Notes: generated by a model not told the origin, from the letters alone. A stretch of DNA of 34,481 bases from Desulfuromonadaceae bacterium (GCA_028686145.1 JAQUCQ010000003.1:1020-35500), one strand, 5' to 3'. Numbered from the stretch's first letter, positions 1 to 9,324 are shown. Numbers and translations are program-made.

Positions 1-18
1 ACGGATAATTGCATAGTT

Positions 19-450
19 TTGTATAAAACCCCATTCATAACTGCAGATGATAACCGCAAGGGATACCCCCGTCAACCTACAACACTTGGGGAGCATATCA
101 GAAAAGCACGCATGGACAGGGGAGAGTTGCAAAAAGATGTTGCTGAACAAATTGGAGTTTCAAAGGACACTATTTGCTACTGGGAAAATGGCAGGGTAGA
201 ACCCGAAATACGATACCATCCTGCCATTATAGATTATCTTGGATATAATCCCTTCCCTGAGCCGGAGGATACAATCAAACGGCTTGAATGGTTCAAAATG
301 ACAAACGGGCTGGCATTTGAAGGGCTGGCAGCAAAAACAGGAATACATTCACAGCAACTGCAGGCATGGATTAGCGGTTCAAAGACGCCAATTGATAGAA
401 GCATAAGAAAAATAGAAAACATGTTAAGCAAAACTCACTTAATCACTTAG
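19..450 (+). CDS. XRE-family helix-turn-helix regulator (start uncertain)
   Basis: Residues about 22-75 form a typical XRE/Cro helix-turn-helix: the segments LGEHIRKARMDRGELQKDVA and IGVSKDTICYWENGRVEP match the usual fold and recognition helix. The C-terminal half (about residues 85-135) looks like a second, weaker helical repeat with LAAKTGIHSQQLQAWISG. It should bind an operator as a dimer and probably acts as a repressor. The reading frame is open to the left window edge; the TTG at 19 is the first usable start but has no clear ribosome-binding site, so the true start may lie outside the window. It converges with the minus-strand peptidase-like gene. What it regulates cannot be seen here. 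Confidence 0.75.
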   Translation: MYKTPFITADDNRKGYPRQPTTLGEHIRKARMDRGELQKDVAEQIGVSKDTICYWENGRVEPEIRYHPAIIDYLGYNPFPEPEDTIKRLEWFKMTNGLAFEGLAAKTGIHSQQLQAWISGSKTPIDRSIRKIENMLSKTHLIT

Positions 451-465
451 TGGTTTGCTGTCCTT

Positions 466-2445
466 TCAATATTTTTCCATGTCAAGAGCATCTCGGGACT
501 TCCAAAATATACTTCTGAATTTATTTAATGCATTTTTTAGATAGACTTCAACGCAACTATAATCTCTACTATATCTTCCAGATTTATAATTAATTACCCA
601 TTTACCTGAATATTTCTTTAACTCACCTGATATTCTTGCTGGTTTAAATCCTGTAAGAGTGGGATGCCCTTTGTCTTCCCCTATAAGCAGAGCACCATTA
701 CTTGATATAGCCCATATCAGGCTTAAATTTAACTGCTCAGGATAAATTTCATCTAAATCATCATCTACAGCATCATAAAAAACTCTAACTGAATTGTTTT
801 CTTGTATGTAACCATTAATACACTCTTCTTTATTTATGTACTTTGGGGCTCTTAAGTCTCCATAAGTGGTACTCAGGTAGTCTGCATAATTATCTTTAGA
901 TTTTTTGAAGTTCTTCAATAATGAGCTAAAGAAGTTTTTTGAATGTTGTTCTGTTATAGATATGTTTGATTCAACACACTTGTTAATTATACTCAAAGGA
1001 AATTTTGAACTTTCGCCATTCTCAATATATAACCATGAAACAGCGTTTCCCTGAGGTATGTCCGTTGCATCGAATAAAATCTTAAATGCAGGTATGCCGT
1101 TGACTTGAAAACTTGCAACCCACTGGAATCGTGCAAAACTATGAGTTAATAGTTGTGCTTTCTTTAGTTGAGCAATCTCAATGTCACAGTTTGCTAAGCT
1201 TACATCAGATTCAAATATAGTATTCTTTAGTTCAGAAATTCCGCACAACTTGAGGTTAAAAGAATAGTATTTATCTAATTCCTCTTTACTAATTTGTGTA
1301 TCCGTCTTTAAGTGCCATTTTTTGCATTCCGTCAGCAATAATTGACATGTATTTCTTGGTAACTCATAGGAGATACGCACCTTCTTATGTGTAGGAACTA
1401 TTAGAGTTTGAGGCATCAAGAATTCATGAGGCTCTTCCCAATTTCCGTTGTCATCTTTCCTCTGCAAAGTTAGTTCGCACTTTTTACCAACTTCTGTTAT
1501 CACTGCTTTTGCAAATGGACCGAGGCGGTCATCGTGTACGTACAATACATTATGAACATCTTTTTCAGCGTAGCCCAATATTGTAACAGCATGCCCGCCA
1601 CTCTCTTCGCCTTGCTTGCGAATAACTACGCCTAAAATTAACGGTATATTGCTATCAATGTGATATTTAACTGTATCAAAAAGCCTCTTTGCACTCACCT
1701 CATTCAGTGACTCATTATGATACTTTAGTCCTTCTGCATCAAGAGCGCGAAGAATTTGCTTATTTGTCAAGCCGTCATTTGGAAAACGATTACTCGAACC
1801 GTCTATATGATTAATTGCGTTTGTAGTAATTTCGCTGCAAGCAGGAATTTGTCGGACAGATTTCTCTTGGCTTCCATGAAGGGCAGTCCAAATGGCTGTA
1901 GTGGCGCAAGCTGATACGACTGTATCTTGCTCTTGAAACGCGACGGTATCAATGTTTAGCTTAATTCCAAAGAGATTTACATCGTAGCGCTTAAAAAGGA
2001 ACTTATTGCCGGGTTCATTAACCCCAAGAGAGGAATATTGCTTTAAGCAGGTTTTGCCAATAAAGGTCTGTGAGAGGGGTTTAATAACAATAAATCCAAG
2101 GTAGGATTCAACGATTGACATGCACTCTTCAGAGGAGGGACTTGTTTTTAATGCTTTATCAAGTGTTGTGTGGTCAATTTTGCTATTAAAAAAGTGCAGT
2201 CTTGCACACTTATGACCGCCGTTGTTGAAACATTTGACATAGTACCTTGAATAATCTTCAAGATAATCTTTATCAATATATTCTCTCTCAAGCAATACAG
2301 ACTTCGCACCTAAATCTTTTAGATAGTGGAAGAGATATACAAGCTGAGTTTTCTTAAAGATGTCGGGAAAGTCAGAGCCAAAACATTCTTTGACTAAATT
2401 ACTTACGGTAGGTCTACTAAACTCACAGACTAAGTATGGAATCAT
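466..2445 (-). CDS. C39-like papain-fold cysteine peptidase domain protein, 659 aa
   Basis: A large cytoplasmic-looking protein with no signal peptide or membrane segment. A central domain has the layout of C39-like papain-fold peptidases: a Cys in SACATTAIWTALHG (C180), a His in ESGGHAVTILGY (H285) and an Asp in LYVHDDRLGPFAKA (D305), in the order and rough spacing of a Cys-His-Asp triad. The N-terminal 160 residues and C-terminal 330 residues match nothing I recognise. It lies 26 nt downstream of a 53-codon gene and probably shares its promoter. The operon is relatively AT-rich against the transfer genes beside it, which suggests separately acquired cargo. Peptidase activity is inferred from the triad-like residues only; a defence or peptide-processing role is possible but unproven. 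Confidence 0.6.
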   Translation of the reverse strand: MIPYLVCEFSRPTVSNLVKECFGSDFPDIFKKTQLVYLFHYLKDLGAKSVLLEREYIDKDYLEDYSRYYVKCFNNGGHKCARLHFFNSKIDHTTLDKALKTSPSSEECMSIVESYLGFIVIKPLSQTFIGKTCLKQYSSLGVNEPGNKFLFKRYDVNLFGIKLNIDTVAFQEQDTVVSACATTAIWTALHGSQEKSVRQIPACSEITTNAINHIDGSSNRFPNDGLTNKQILRALDAEGLKYHNESLNEVSAKRLFDTVKYHIDSNIPLILGVVIRKQGEESGGHAVTILGYAEKDVHNVLYVHDDRLGPFAKAVITEVGKKCELTLQRKDDNGNWEEPHEFLMPQTLIVPTHKKVRISYELPRNTCQLLLTECKKWHLKTDTQISKEELDKYYSFNLKLCGISELKNTIFESDVSLANCDIEIAQLKKAQLLTHSFARFQWVASFQVNGIPAFKILFDATDIPQGNAVSWLYIENGESSKFPLSIINKCVESNISITEQHSKNFFSSLLKNFKKSKDNYADYLSTTYGDLRAPKYINKEECINGYIQENNSVRVFYDAVDDDLDEIYPEQLNLSLIWAISSNGALLIGEDKGHPTLTGFKPARISGELKKYSGKWVINYKSGRYSRDYSCVEVYLKNALNKFRSIFWKSRDALDMEKY

Positions 2446-2471
2446 TCGGTAGACCTGACGTATAGTCTACT

Positions 2472-2633
2472 TTAAAGGCAGTAAGAGCGGGAAAGGAAGG
2501 CTTCGTCAATAATTCTACTACGTGATTCAAGTTCAAAGTTAACTTCAGCATCTTCTAAACGTGCCTCAACTTCTTGCCTAAATTCATCATTACTTATCCC
2601 TTCAAACGCTGCAACCAATTCATCAATTGACAT
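2472..2633 (-). CDS. 53-aa acidic small protein upstream of the C39-like gene
   Basis: An uninterrupted ATG frame of 53 codons with a good GGAG ribosome-binding site nine bases before the start and a consensus promoter just upstream. The product is acidic, predicted helical (begins MSIDELVAAFEGISNDEFRQ) and ends in RSYCL, with one Cys two residues before the C-terminus. The stop is 26 nt before the start of the C39-like protein, so the two form an operon. Small proteins before a papain-fold peptidase can be precursors, antitoxins or adaptors; nothing here decides which. No family recognised. Confidence 0.6.
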   Translation of the reverse strand: MSIDELVAAFEGISNDEFRQEVEARLEDAEVNFELESRSRIIDEAFLSRSYCL

Positions 2634-2681
2634 TAGATTGGACTCCGTTCGTAGAGATTACTCGCCCAGAATGAACGAGCT

Positions 2682-2710
2682 ACATTACTTAGAGCGTCCG
2701 GGTTTGTCAA
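2682..2710 (-). promoter_or_regulatory. Sigma70-type promoter of the 53-aa/C39-like operon
   Basis: Read on the minus strand, TTGACA (2705-2710) and TAATGT (2682-2687) are separated by exactly 17 bp. They lie about 50 bp before the start of the 53-codon gene. The -35 box is a perfect consensus. Confidence 0.65.
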
Positions 2711-2815
2711 GTTCATTATGAATTATGCCAGATGCTTTTAGCATACAGCATGTATTTGGGTTTAGCTACTGTTTGTCTTTTCTTCTTGTGTTTGTATAAA
2801 TTGCTAATAGGCTGA

Positions 2816-2831
2816 TATTACTCCTGTAATA
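2816..2831. promoter_or_regulatory. Palindromic operator candidate TATTAC-N4-GTAATA before the relaxase
   Basis: Perfect 6-bp arms TATTAC/GTAATA with a 4-bp centre. It sits 35 bp upstream of a TATAAT box (2867-2872) that precedes the relaxase start. The same half-site recurs before parA, parG, the ribbon-helix-helix gene and around DUF4942, which makes a chance palindrome less likely. Confidence 0.5.
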
Positions 2832-2900
2832 CAAAAATAAGAGTTCCCATCTAAGGTAAAGAGAGTTATAATTTCCTCAGCAATAACGAGGAGATATCTT

Positions 2901-5900
2901 ATGGCAAAGGCGATGAAAGTCTCGGCAGGCAAAGCCGGACAGTATTACTATGAGAAAGACCCAATCTGTGCCAAAGAAGGACTTGGTAGTAATCTTACTT
3001 GGTTCGGAACAGGAGCTGAGACTCTCGGTTTATCTGGCAAGCTACACGAAGCAAACGGGCTGGAATCCTTTACCAACCTTCTTTATGGCTTGACCCCTGA
3101 CGGCAGCTCCCGTCTTGTCGGGCATGAGACCGGCGCAAAATCCCACGACAAGAATTCCGCAACCGATATTCCTCTCACGCTTTCAAAATCTTTTGGGATT
3201 GTTGCATTGGAAGACCCGCAGGCACGGGAAGCAATCAGCCGTGTATTCCATAATGTAGCTGAACGCATTGAAGACCACGTTTTCGGTAGACAGACTGTTG
3301 ATGGGGAGACCAGTCAGGTCAAGGGACAAATGATAGCTGTGCTTGCAGAACATTCTGTATCACGGGCAGGCGACACCCACCCACACGGACATTTGGTTAT
3401 CATGAACAATGTAATCAGACCTGACGGAACCCACAGCACTTTAGAAAATTTCGAGCTGATGAAAGCCCAGAGTAGTATTCAACAGGATTTGTATAACGAA
3501 GTGGCACGGGAATTTAAGTCCCTCGGTTATGCAATTGAAACCAGCAAGGTCGGAAACCATGTAATTCCAGAGGTCGCTGGCATTGATAAGGAGACCAGAG
3601 ACCTTTTCTCAAAACGCCACCACGAAATCAAAAATGCATCAGAATTGAAGGAAAGCCTGCGTGAGCGTATGCCGAACGCAAGCGATATCAGGATAGATAA
3701 CCTTGCCCAGTTGCTAACCAAAAATGCCAAAGACCAAAACCTGACTGAACGGGAGGTTGTTGATTCCCATAGAGAGCAAGTTTCTGCTGCCGGTAAAAGC
3801 TTACCAGTAATGATTAGCGAAGCAAAGGCAATGGGGCAGTCAGCAACACATGAGCAACACACAGCAGACGATTACGTCAGATTCGCAATTCAGGACGAGC
3901 AAGAAAAAGAAAGCGTCTTCTCCTCTCGGTCAATCATAAACAGCGCAATCCGTCTCGGCTGTGGCGACGTAATCCGGTCAGAAGTTGAAGAAGCATTTAA
4001 TAAAGCGGTTCAATCCGGGGAACTGGTCAAACTCGGCAGAGACAGCCGAGGGAATGAAGCCTTCTCAACCCCTCAAATGATTGCCATTGAAAAACAGATT
4101 GCCGTGGCAACCGTTGACGAGGCAAACAAGTTTTCCCCACTCCTCACACCAGAGCAGACTGAAAAGGCTATTCAAACCTTTCAAGCTGAAAAAGGCTGGC
4201 AGGTATCTGCAGGACAACGGAATGCAATTGAGACTGTTCTGCAAAGTTCAGGTCGCCTTGCAATCATTCAGGGCGATGCAGGAGCCGGAAAATCCACAGC
4301 CTTTGAGTGTATCAACAATGCCCTTAAAGATATTCCGGGGCTGGAAGTAAAAGGACTAGGCTTTCAGGGTAAAGCTTCCGCCGAACTGGAACGCAGCAGC
4401 GGTATCGCATCGCAAACCGTTCATTCATTTCTTGCAGAAAAAAAAACTCCTTCCCATCCGAGACATCTCGCCAGCTTTGGGTCGTTGATGAAGCCTCCAT
4501 GCTTGGCTCCGTTCAGCTTGGACAACTTTTGGAACGCGCTCAAGACCAAAACGCCCAAATAGTTCTGGTCGGCGATAGCAAACAGATTTCTGCCATCAAT
4601 AGCGGCGACCACCACGGACGACTCCAGCAGTTTGAACTCGCCCAGACAGCACACATGACAGAAGTCAAACGTCAGAAATTTTATGACAAGGACGGCAACC
4701 AACTGCGTCCTGAGCGGGGAGATAATCTTGATAATGCAGTCAACCGTTATGCAGTGGAAATGGCTCAGGATTTAAAAATTGGAGACTTCAAATCCGCTTT
4801 TGAAAAACTTGAACAGGCTGGTCAAATCACAGAGTTTTCCGACCGGCAGGAGCGCCTTGATTATGTTGCACAAAGATATGTTGAGCACAACGACCAGCAG
4901 AACATTACAGTTATCACTGCTACCAATCGGGACAGGAAAGACGCAGTTGAACAAATCAGAGAATTACAGAAAGAGCATGGTCAAATCGGGCAGAGAGATT
5001 TCACCGTCAACGTCAATGACCCAGTCGCAACGTCTGGCGTGTTCCGCCGACTGGCGACCAGCTATGCAGTCGGTAATTTTGTCTCTCTCGGCAAAGACAT
5101 TGGAGAGTTAAAAGCCGGTTCTGTTCTGCGAATTGCAGATATTGACCGTGCAAATAATCAGCTTGTCTTTGACTACTCTGACCCAGCTAACCGGCTCAAG
5201 TTTGAGTACTCCAATACAGATAAGATTGCGGAACTTTCCACCAGTGCAGAGACCGGTACTATCAGCCTGAAACAGAATGGTGCCAGCCTTGCCCAGTTTC
5301 AGCAAGTTGAGACCAATTTTTCCGAGGGTGAAAAAGTCATGTTCTTGAAAAATGACAACACCGAGTACGGCAAAGCCAACGGCATAAAAAACGGGGTGCA
5401 AGGCTACATTCAGGAAATAAATGAGTCTGGCATCGCAAGGATAAAACTTGAAAACGGCAAAGAGATTGAACAGCAGCTTGAAGGTGCATATCTCACCAAC
5501 GGGCAGGCAATCACTATCAACAAATCACAGGGAATATCTGTTGAGCGCGCACTTGTTCTGACGCCAGCAGAAGGCGTCGGAGACCTGCTTAACTCCAAAT
5601 CCGGCTACACGGCTTTGACCCGCCATGAAAAAGAGGTTGAGGTAATAACCGACAACAAAGAAGAGCTTCTGGAGGCGGTCAGCCGGAATGCAGAAAAGAC
5701 CAGCACGCTGGATTACATGGACAAGGCTGAAATGCAGGAACTGCAATGCAGGGTACGGGAGAGTAGGCAGGAGCAGGAACCCCAAAATGAACTGACTGAA
5801 ATAGCGGAACGGGTTTCGGAGGGCGGAGAGCAGGAACCAGATAATAAACAGCAGCTGACCGACAGAGACCAAGAGCCAAGCGAGAAAACAGCCATCAGTA

Positions 5901-5938
5901 AAGATGAACAAGAACAGGAACTAGAATTATCCAAATGA
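2901..5938 (+). CDS. MobF (TrwC/TraI-type) conjugative relaxase-helicase, read through a -1 frameshift
   Basis: The N-terminal part is a MobF relaxase: three consecutive tyrosines (Y15-Y17) supply the nicking residue, and THPHGHLVIMN (about 158-168) is the three-His metal site. The C-terminal part is a RecD-like 5'-3' helicase: Walker A IIQGDAGAGKS (about 452-462), Walker B LWVVDEASML, and late motifs INKSQG and YTALTRHE. The protein nicks oriT, stays on the 5' end and unwinds the strand for transfer. The frame opening at 2901 runs on to a stop at 4562 without Walker B; Walker B appears only in the -1 frame from 4445. Joining the frames at the A run gives about 1012 aa, close to R388 TrwC. 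Start: ATG with GAGGAG seven bases before. The tail is rich in Glu and Gln. Either programmed slippage, a mutation or a base-calling error explains the split. Confidence 0.88.
4438..4446 (+). other. A9 slippery run at the relaxase frameshift
   Basis: Nine consecutive A follow GCAG. In the upstream frame the run reads GAA AAA AAA ACT, giving an A AAA AAA heptamer whose tandem Lys codons allow a -1 slip. Continuing in the -1 frame restores the sequence SETSRQLWVVDEASML, the expected helicase motif II. The run also suits transcriptional slippage. Confidence 0.7.
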
Positions 5939-5963
5939 CCAGATAACGAAAGGAGTAGCACAC

Positions 5964-6227
5964 ATGGCAAGTAAACTATCAATTGATGAACGGCGTCAAA
6001 AAATGTTGGCAGAGTTGAAGAAGCTGGAAGAGGAAGAGAGAAGAGAGCGCACCTCAAACCTGATTAAGCTGGGTAAGCAGACCGAGCTGCTTCTTAACGG
6101 CGTAATAGATTTTCCGGTTTTTATCAACGAGGCTGAGACTATCACCGGCTGGAAATTCAAAGGTCAATTACCACGTCAAAATCCGCAAATGCAGATTGCA
6201 GCTGCTATACCTGAGACGGTCCAATAA
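5964..6227 (+). CDS. Small coiled-coil accessory protein of the transfer operon (TraD/MobB-like), 87 aa
   Basis: Begins with ATG after an AGGAG site, 25 nt after the relaxase stop. The first half is strongly charged and coiled-coil-like (ERRQKMLAELKKLEEEERRE), followed by a short conserved-looking tail, FPVFINEAETITGWKF. This arrangement resembles the small TraD-type accessory proteins found next to relaxases in other plasmids, but the match is from memory and loose. It probably helps relaxosome assembly. Its stop overlaps the next ATG as TAATG, which implies translational coupling. Confidence 0.55.
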   Translation: MASKLSIDERRQKMLAELKKLEEEERRERTSNLIKLGKQTELLLNGVIDFPVFINEAETITGWKFKGQLPRQNPQMQIAAAIPETVQ

Positions 6228-6509
6228 TGTCAGTCAACCCGCGCACAAAAGGTGTGGTGTCCAAGCATGGACACCACAATCTGACCGAGGTTCCGGCAGA
6301 GTTCAGCTCACACGGTAAGGCGTTTGGTAGCTTGCAGGTTCATAAACAATCCACTTGGCTATCACCGCAAGCATTATCAGAATCTGCGTCGTCGTTCCCA
6401 CCTTTTGGGCAAAGTCAAAAACGACGAAATATTAATGGCACTGCACGCAACTGGCTTGCTGTCCCGTGAGTGCCAACCAAAAATGTTATTTCTGCTTAAC
6501 ACTAAATGA
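6227..6509 (+). pseudogene. Small gene spread over two frames (possible frameshift), in the transfer operon
   Basis: An ATG at 6227 overlaps the preceding stop (TAATG), and its frame runs 80 codons to 6469. A second frame from TTG at 6324 runs to 6509 and encodes a more protein-like C-terminus (HLLGKVKNDEILMALHATGL followed by LSRECQPKMLFLL). The first frame becomes Ser/Pro-rich and low quality after about codon 30. The simplest reading is one gene of about 93 codons with a frameshift between roughly 6300 and 6330. Near its start lies a perfect 10-bp inverted repeat (6253-6278). No family recognised. Confidence 0.4.
6253..6278. repeat. Perfect 10-bp inverted repeat, 6-nt loop
   Basis: TGTGGTGTCC (6253-6262) and GGACACCACA (6269-6278) flank AAGCAT. 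It lies inside a coding frame just after a coupled start and could form a hairpin in mRNA or in transferred single strand. It might bind a relaxosome protein or modulate expression of the downstream gene. Confidence 0.6.
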
Positions 6510-6589
6510 TTACCAGTAATAGGTATCCGTATTACCGGTATTACTGGCAAGGGGCAAACACCTATAACAACTTGATTCTTCTGTAATAC
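6509..6589. promoter_or_regulatory. Cluster of GTAATAC/GTATTAC half-sites before the RHH gene
   Basis: ATTAC-CA-GTAAT (6509-6520) is followed by two direct GTATTAC units (6529-6535 and 6538-6544) and one GTAATAC (6583-6589), which ends 12 bp before the ribbon-helix-helix start. The spacing and repetition look like a multi-site operator, perhaps autoregulation by the ribbon-helix-helix protein it precedes. Such a cluster could also be part of oriT. Confidence 0.5.
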
Positions 6590-6601
6590 AAGGAGGGCTA
6601 C

Positions 6602-6913
6602 ATGGCGAGAAAAATACCGGCGAAAATGACCCGCCACCTGAATATAAAATTGGATGAACAAACCTACGTCAGACTTGAACAGAATGCAAATTCCAAAGGC
6701 GTGTTTTTATCGGAAGCTGTCAGAGATTGTATCAACGGAAGCCACAACGAATTTGCCAATGACCTGCGTGTTCTCCATCTGGAAATGAAGGAGGTCCGCC
6801 TTCTGTTGCAGGACGTGCTCCCCCAACTTGCCACAAGAAAAGAAGCCCAGACCAACTTTGACGCTATCGGCAAGATTCTGGAAGTCATGCTCCAGAAGCA
6901 AACTCGCAACTAA
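6602..6913 (+). CDS. Ribbon-helix-helix relaxosome accessory protein, 103 aa
   Basis: The N-terminus has the ribbon-helix-helix pattern RHLNIKLDEQTYVRLEQNAN then SKGVFLSEAVRDCIN (about residues 12-48), as in MobC, TrwA and CopG-type regulators. The rest (about 55-103) is a long amphipathic helix suited to dimerisation. In MobF plasmids such a protein binds oriT, bends it and represses the transfer operon. Start is ATG with AGGAGGG seven bases before. It lies between the relaxase and the coupling protein and directly after a cluster of repeated palindromic sites, its likely operator. Confidence 0.72.
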   Translation: MARKIPAKMTRHLNIKLDEQTYVRLEQNANSKGVFLSEAVRDCINGSHNEFANDLRVLHLEMKEVRLLLQDVLPQLATRKEAQTNFDAIGKILEVMLQKQTRN

Positions 6914-6927
6914 GTGGAGCCGACACC

Positions 6928-7380
6928 ATGAGCCGACTACAGGACATAGCAAACATGGCAACGGACCTTGCTGACAACTTGGAAACCAAATCTGCAACCG
7001 AACCGCTGCCGGAATCTCCACCACAGCAACCAGAAGATATAAAGGCACAAATTGAAAACCTGACAGAAGAGATTAAGGCAACCATCAGAAAACAGGTCGT
7101 TGACGAGACCAAGCCATTCTTTCTTGCCGTTCATTCTGCCACAACAGAACTCCGTCAGCTTACAGAATCAGCAAGGTCAAGTGCCAGCGGCTTGAAACAT
7201 TATCTGCGGGTTGCCCTTGTTGCCAGCGTTGCGGGAGCCGCCTGTTTTTTCCTACTCAAAATCCAGTTAGGTCTCGGAGCAGATGCAGATTACGGACGGC
7301 GAGCACGGGCGGTCATTCAACAACTTGACCAGAAAAACCGTCAGATACTTGAACAGCTCATAGCAGGAGCAGGAAGATAG
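6928..7380 (+). CDS. Single-pass membrane coiled-coil protein of the transfer operon, 150 aa
   Basis: The first 60 residues are acidic and Pro-rich, then comes a helical stretch with coiled-coil character, one transmembrane helix (YLRVALVASVAGAACFFLL, about residues 91-109) and a basic helical tail. It lies 14 nt after the ribbon-helix-helix gene and 3 nt before the coupling protein, so it is in the same operon. Proteins in this position often link the relaxosome to the coupling protein or the membrane; no family could be named. Confidence 0.6.
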   Translation: MSRLQDIANMATDLADNLETKSATEPLPESPPQQPEDIKAQIENLTEEIKATIRKQVVDETKPFFLAVHSATTELRQLTESARSSASGLKHYLRVALVASVAGAACFFLLKIQLGLGADADYGRRARAVIQQLDQKNRQILEQLIAGAGR

Positions 7381-7383
7381 AAC

Positions 7384-9324
7384 ATGGGAGAACGAAACCG
7401 TCTCAGCGGAACCTTATCAATTCAGAACCGTCTAAATCAGATAATCGCAGCAATCAGGTTTTGGAAACCGTGGATAATCTCAATCGTGGTTAGCGGCTAT
7501 CTTGCAGGATTTTGGTGGATTATCAATCAGCAGTCATTAACAACTGTCTGGTTTTATATCCGTTTCCGGGCACAATCATTTTCAAATTCTCTTGCCCAGA
7601 AATATCCAGAATATTCCGCCAAACTTTCAGGACTTGCTGACCTTCTGGCACCGACACAAGCAGTTCAGAACTTCATTGAAAACGGCGGAACCGAGAGCGA
7701 ACTTCAAGCATTGATAACAAATATTGACCAGTATTTATTTCGCCTTCACATGGCAACTGTTGTGGCATTTATAGCCCTCTGTGTCCTTGCATATATATAT
7801 GCACGTTGGGAGGCAAAAGAGCAGACCGAGGACAAATTTATCAGGGGAGCACGGCTGTTATCAGCCAAGGAATTGACCCGTCTACTCAAGAAGGCATACG
7901 GCGAAGGCACTTTGAAAATCAGTAATGTAGTTATCCCCAAGAAGATTGAAAACCTGAGTTTCTTCGTTATCGGCAAACCCCAGCAGGGGAAAACCGTTCT
8001 TATCAACAGCATCCTGACCGAGATACAGCACAGGCAAGAACGGGCAGTCGTGTTTTGTGCAAAACGAGAGGATTTCGTTACCACCCACTATCGCCCCATG
8101 ATTGATGGAATTTTCTGCCCACCAGACCTGCGAAGCCTAGGTTGGTCGTTGAAACATGACATCAAAACGATTGAAGATTTTTCGGTTCTCGCCAACGTTC
8201 TCTCCCCAAGCAACCCGCAGGCAAAAGACCCCATGTGGGACAAGGGAAAACGCATGGCGGTTGAAGCCTTGTTTAAGCATTGGTGGTTGGCAACGGACCG
8301 GAGCAACAGAGAACTAGGACGGATAGCCAAGTTATCTCACCCTGAGATGGCAAAAATCCTGAAAGACACCCCCGGCGTTGAGGATGCCCACGGACTTATT
8401 GCAAACACCAAAAGTCAGACCGCTTACAGTTTTTACGTCAATATCTTAACAGACCTCCAGCCATTACAGTTGTTGGCAAAGAATGACGGTGATTTCTCAA
8501 TTACCCAATGGCTCCAGAGCGGAACCGGTTGTATTTTTCTCCCATGTTCCGACAGGCTGGAAGCCATGCTTGCCCCTATCTACGGTATGTTCATTGAGTT
8601 GGTGGCAATTAATCACATGGACCTGCCACAAGACCGCTTGCGTCGGATTTGGTATCTCATGGACGAGCTACCAGCAATCAGTAAAATATCCAAACTGCCC
8701 AGCCTTCTCAACAAAGGTCCAAGCTATGGGGTGGCGGCGGTTATCGGCAGTCAGTCAGTTGTTCAACTTGATTCTCGCTATGGTGAGCAGGACAGACGGG
8801 CAATACTAAACTCATGTGCAACAAGCGTTATCTATTGTGTTGAAGACGATAAAACCGCTGAAGAAATGAGTAAACGTATTGGTCAGTCGGAAACAGAAAA
8901 AGCGAAAGAGAACTTGTCAACAGCCAGCGTTGATAGCCGAGACGGGGTCACTGTGATGGCGGAGTATAAAAAGGATTACGTCATAAGCCCCGACCAGCTG
9001 AGAAACCTTTCAGCACTGACTTGTTATGTTCGTGTTGCGGGTTTCGGCACGGCGGATAAGATTAAAATAAATCCTGTCTCCTACCCAACTCTCAACGCCG
9101 ATTTTGTCCCCAATCCTGAATATTCCTTGCAAGCACTTGAACAAGAATATCATCGCAAGATGCAGGAGCAGGGCAATCTGGGAATGCAGAGAGCCAAGGC
9201 AAAGGAACTTGCTGCAACGGCAGAATTGGAACAGGCAGTTGAACCAGCACAGTCACAGGATGATTACTCAGTTCAGATGATTATCGACCAGACAGACACG
9301 CAGGAACACCAGAACCAAATGTAA
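7384..9324 (+). CDS. Type IV coupling protein (VirD4/TrwB family), 646 aa
   Basis: Two N-terminal transmembrane helices (about residues 31-49 and 119-137) bracket a short periplasmic loop, as in TrwB/TraD. The cytoplasmic ATPase has Walker A FVIGKPQQGKTVLINS (about 194-209) and Walker B RRIWYLMDELPAIS (about 418-431). The ring ATPase brings the relaxosome to the secretion channel and helps pump DNA. The C-terminal 70 residues are Gln-rich and acidic, the usual docking tail. The start is an ATG 3 nt after the previous stop. Its presence means the plasmid brings its own coupling protein; no VirB-type channel genes lie in the window, so they are either beyond it or borrowed. Confidence 0.93.
   Translation: MGERNRLSGTLSIQNRLNQIIAAIRFWKPWIISIVVSGYLAGFWWIINQQSLTTVWFYIRFRAQSFSNSLAQKYPEYSAKLSGLADLLAPTQAVQNFIENGGTESELQALITNIDQYLFRLHMATVVAFIALCVLAYIYARWEAKEQTEDKFIRGARLLSAKELTRLLKKAYGEGTLKISNVVIPKKIENLSFFVIGKPQQGKTVLINSILTEIQHRQERAVVFCAKREDFVTTHYRPMIDGIFCPPDLRSLGWSLKHDIKTIEDFSVLANVLSPSNPQAKDPMWDKGKRMAVEALFKHWWLATDRSNRELGRIAKLSHPEMAKILKDTPGVEDAHGLIANTKSQTAYSFYVNILTDLQPLQLLAKNDGDFSITQWLQSGTGCIFLPCSDRLEAMLAPIYGMFIELVAINHMDLPQDRLRRIWYLMDELPAISKISKLPSLLNKGPSYGVAAVIGSQSVVQLDSRYGEQDRRAILNSCATSVIYCVEDDKTAEEMSKRIGQSETEKAKENLSTASVDSRDGVTVMAEYKKDYVISPDQLRNLSALTCYVRVAGFGTADKIKINPVSYPTLNADFVPNPEYSLQALEQEYHRKMQEQGNLGMQRAKAKELAATAELEQAVEPAQSQDDYSVQMIIDQTDTQEHQNQM

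Noticed and set aside
5408-6057. Several minus-strand open frames inside the relaxase 3' half
   Set aside because: They oppose a well-supported plus-strand gene, lack ribosome-binding sites and have low-complexity, Ser/Leu/Cys-rich products typical of antisense frames.
6324-6509. The TTG frame at 6324 as an independent gene
   Set aside because: No ribosome-binding site; it continues the coding character of the upstream frame, so a frameshifted single gene is simpler.
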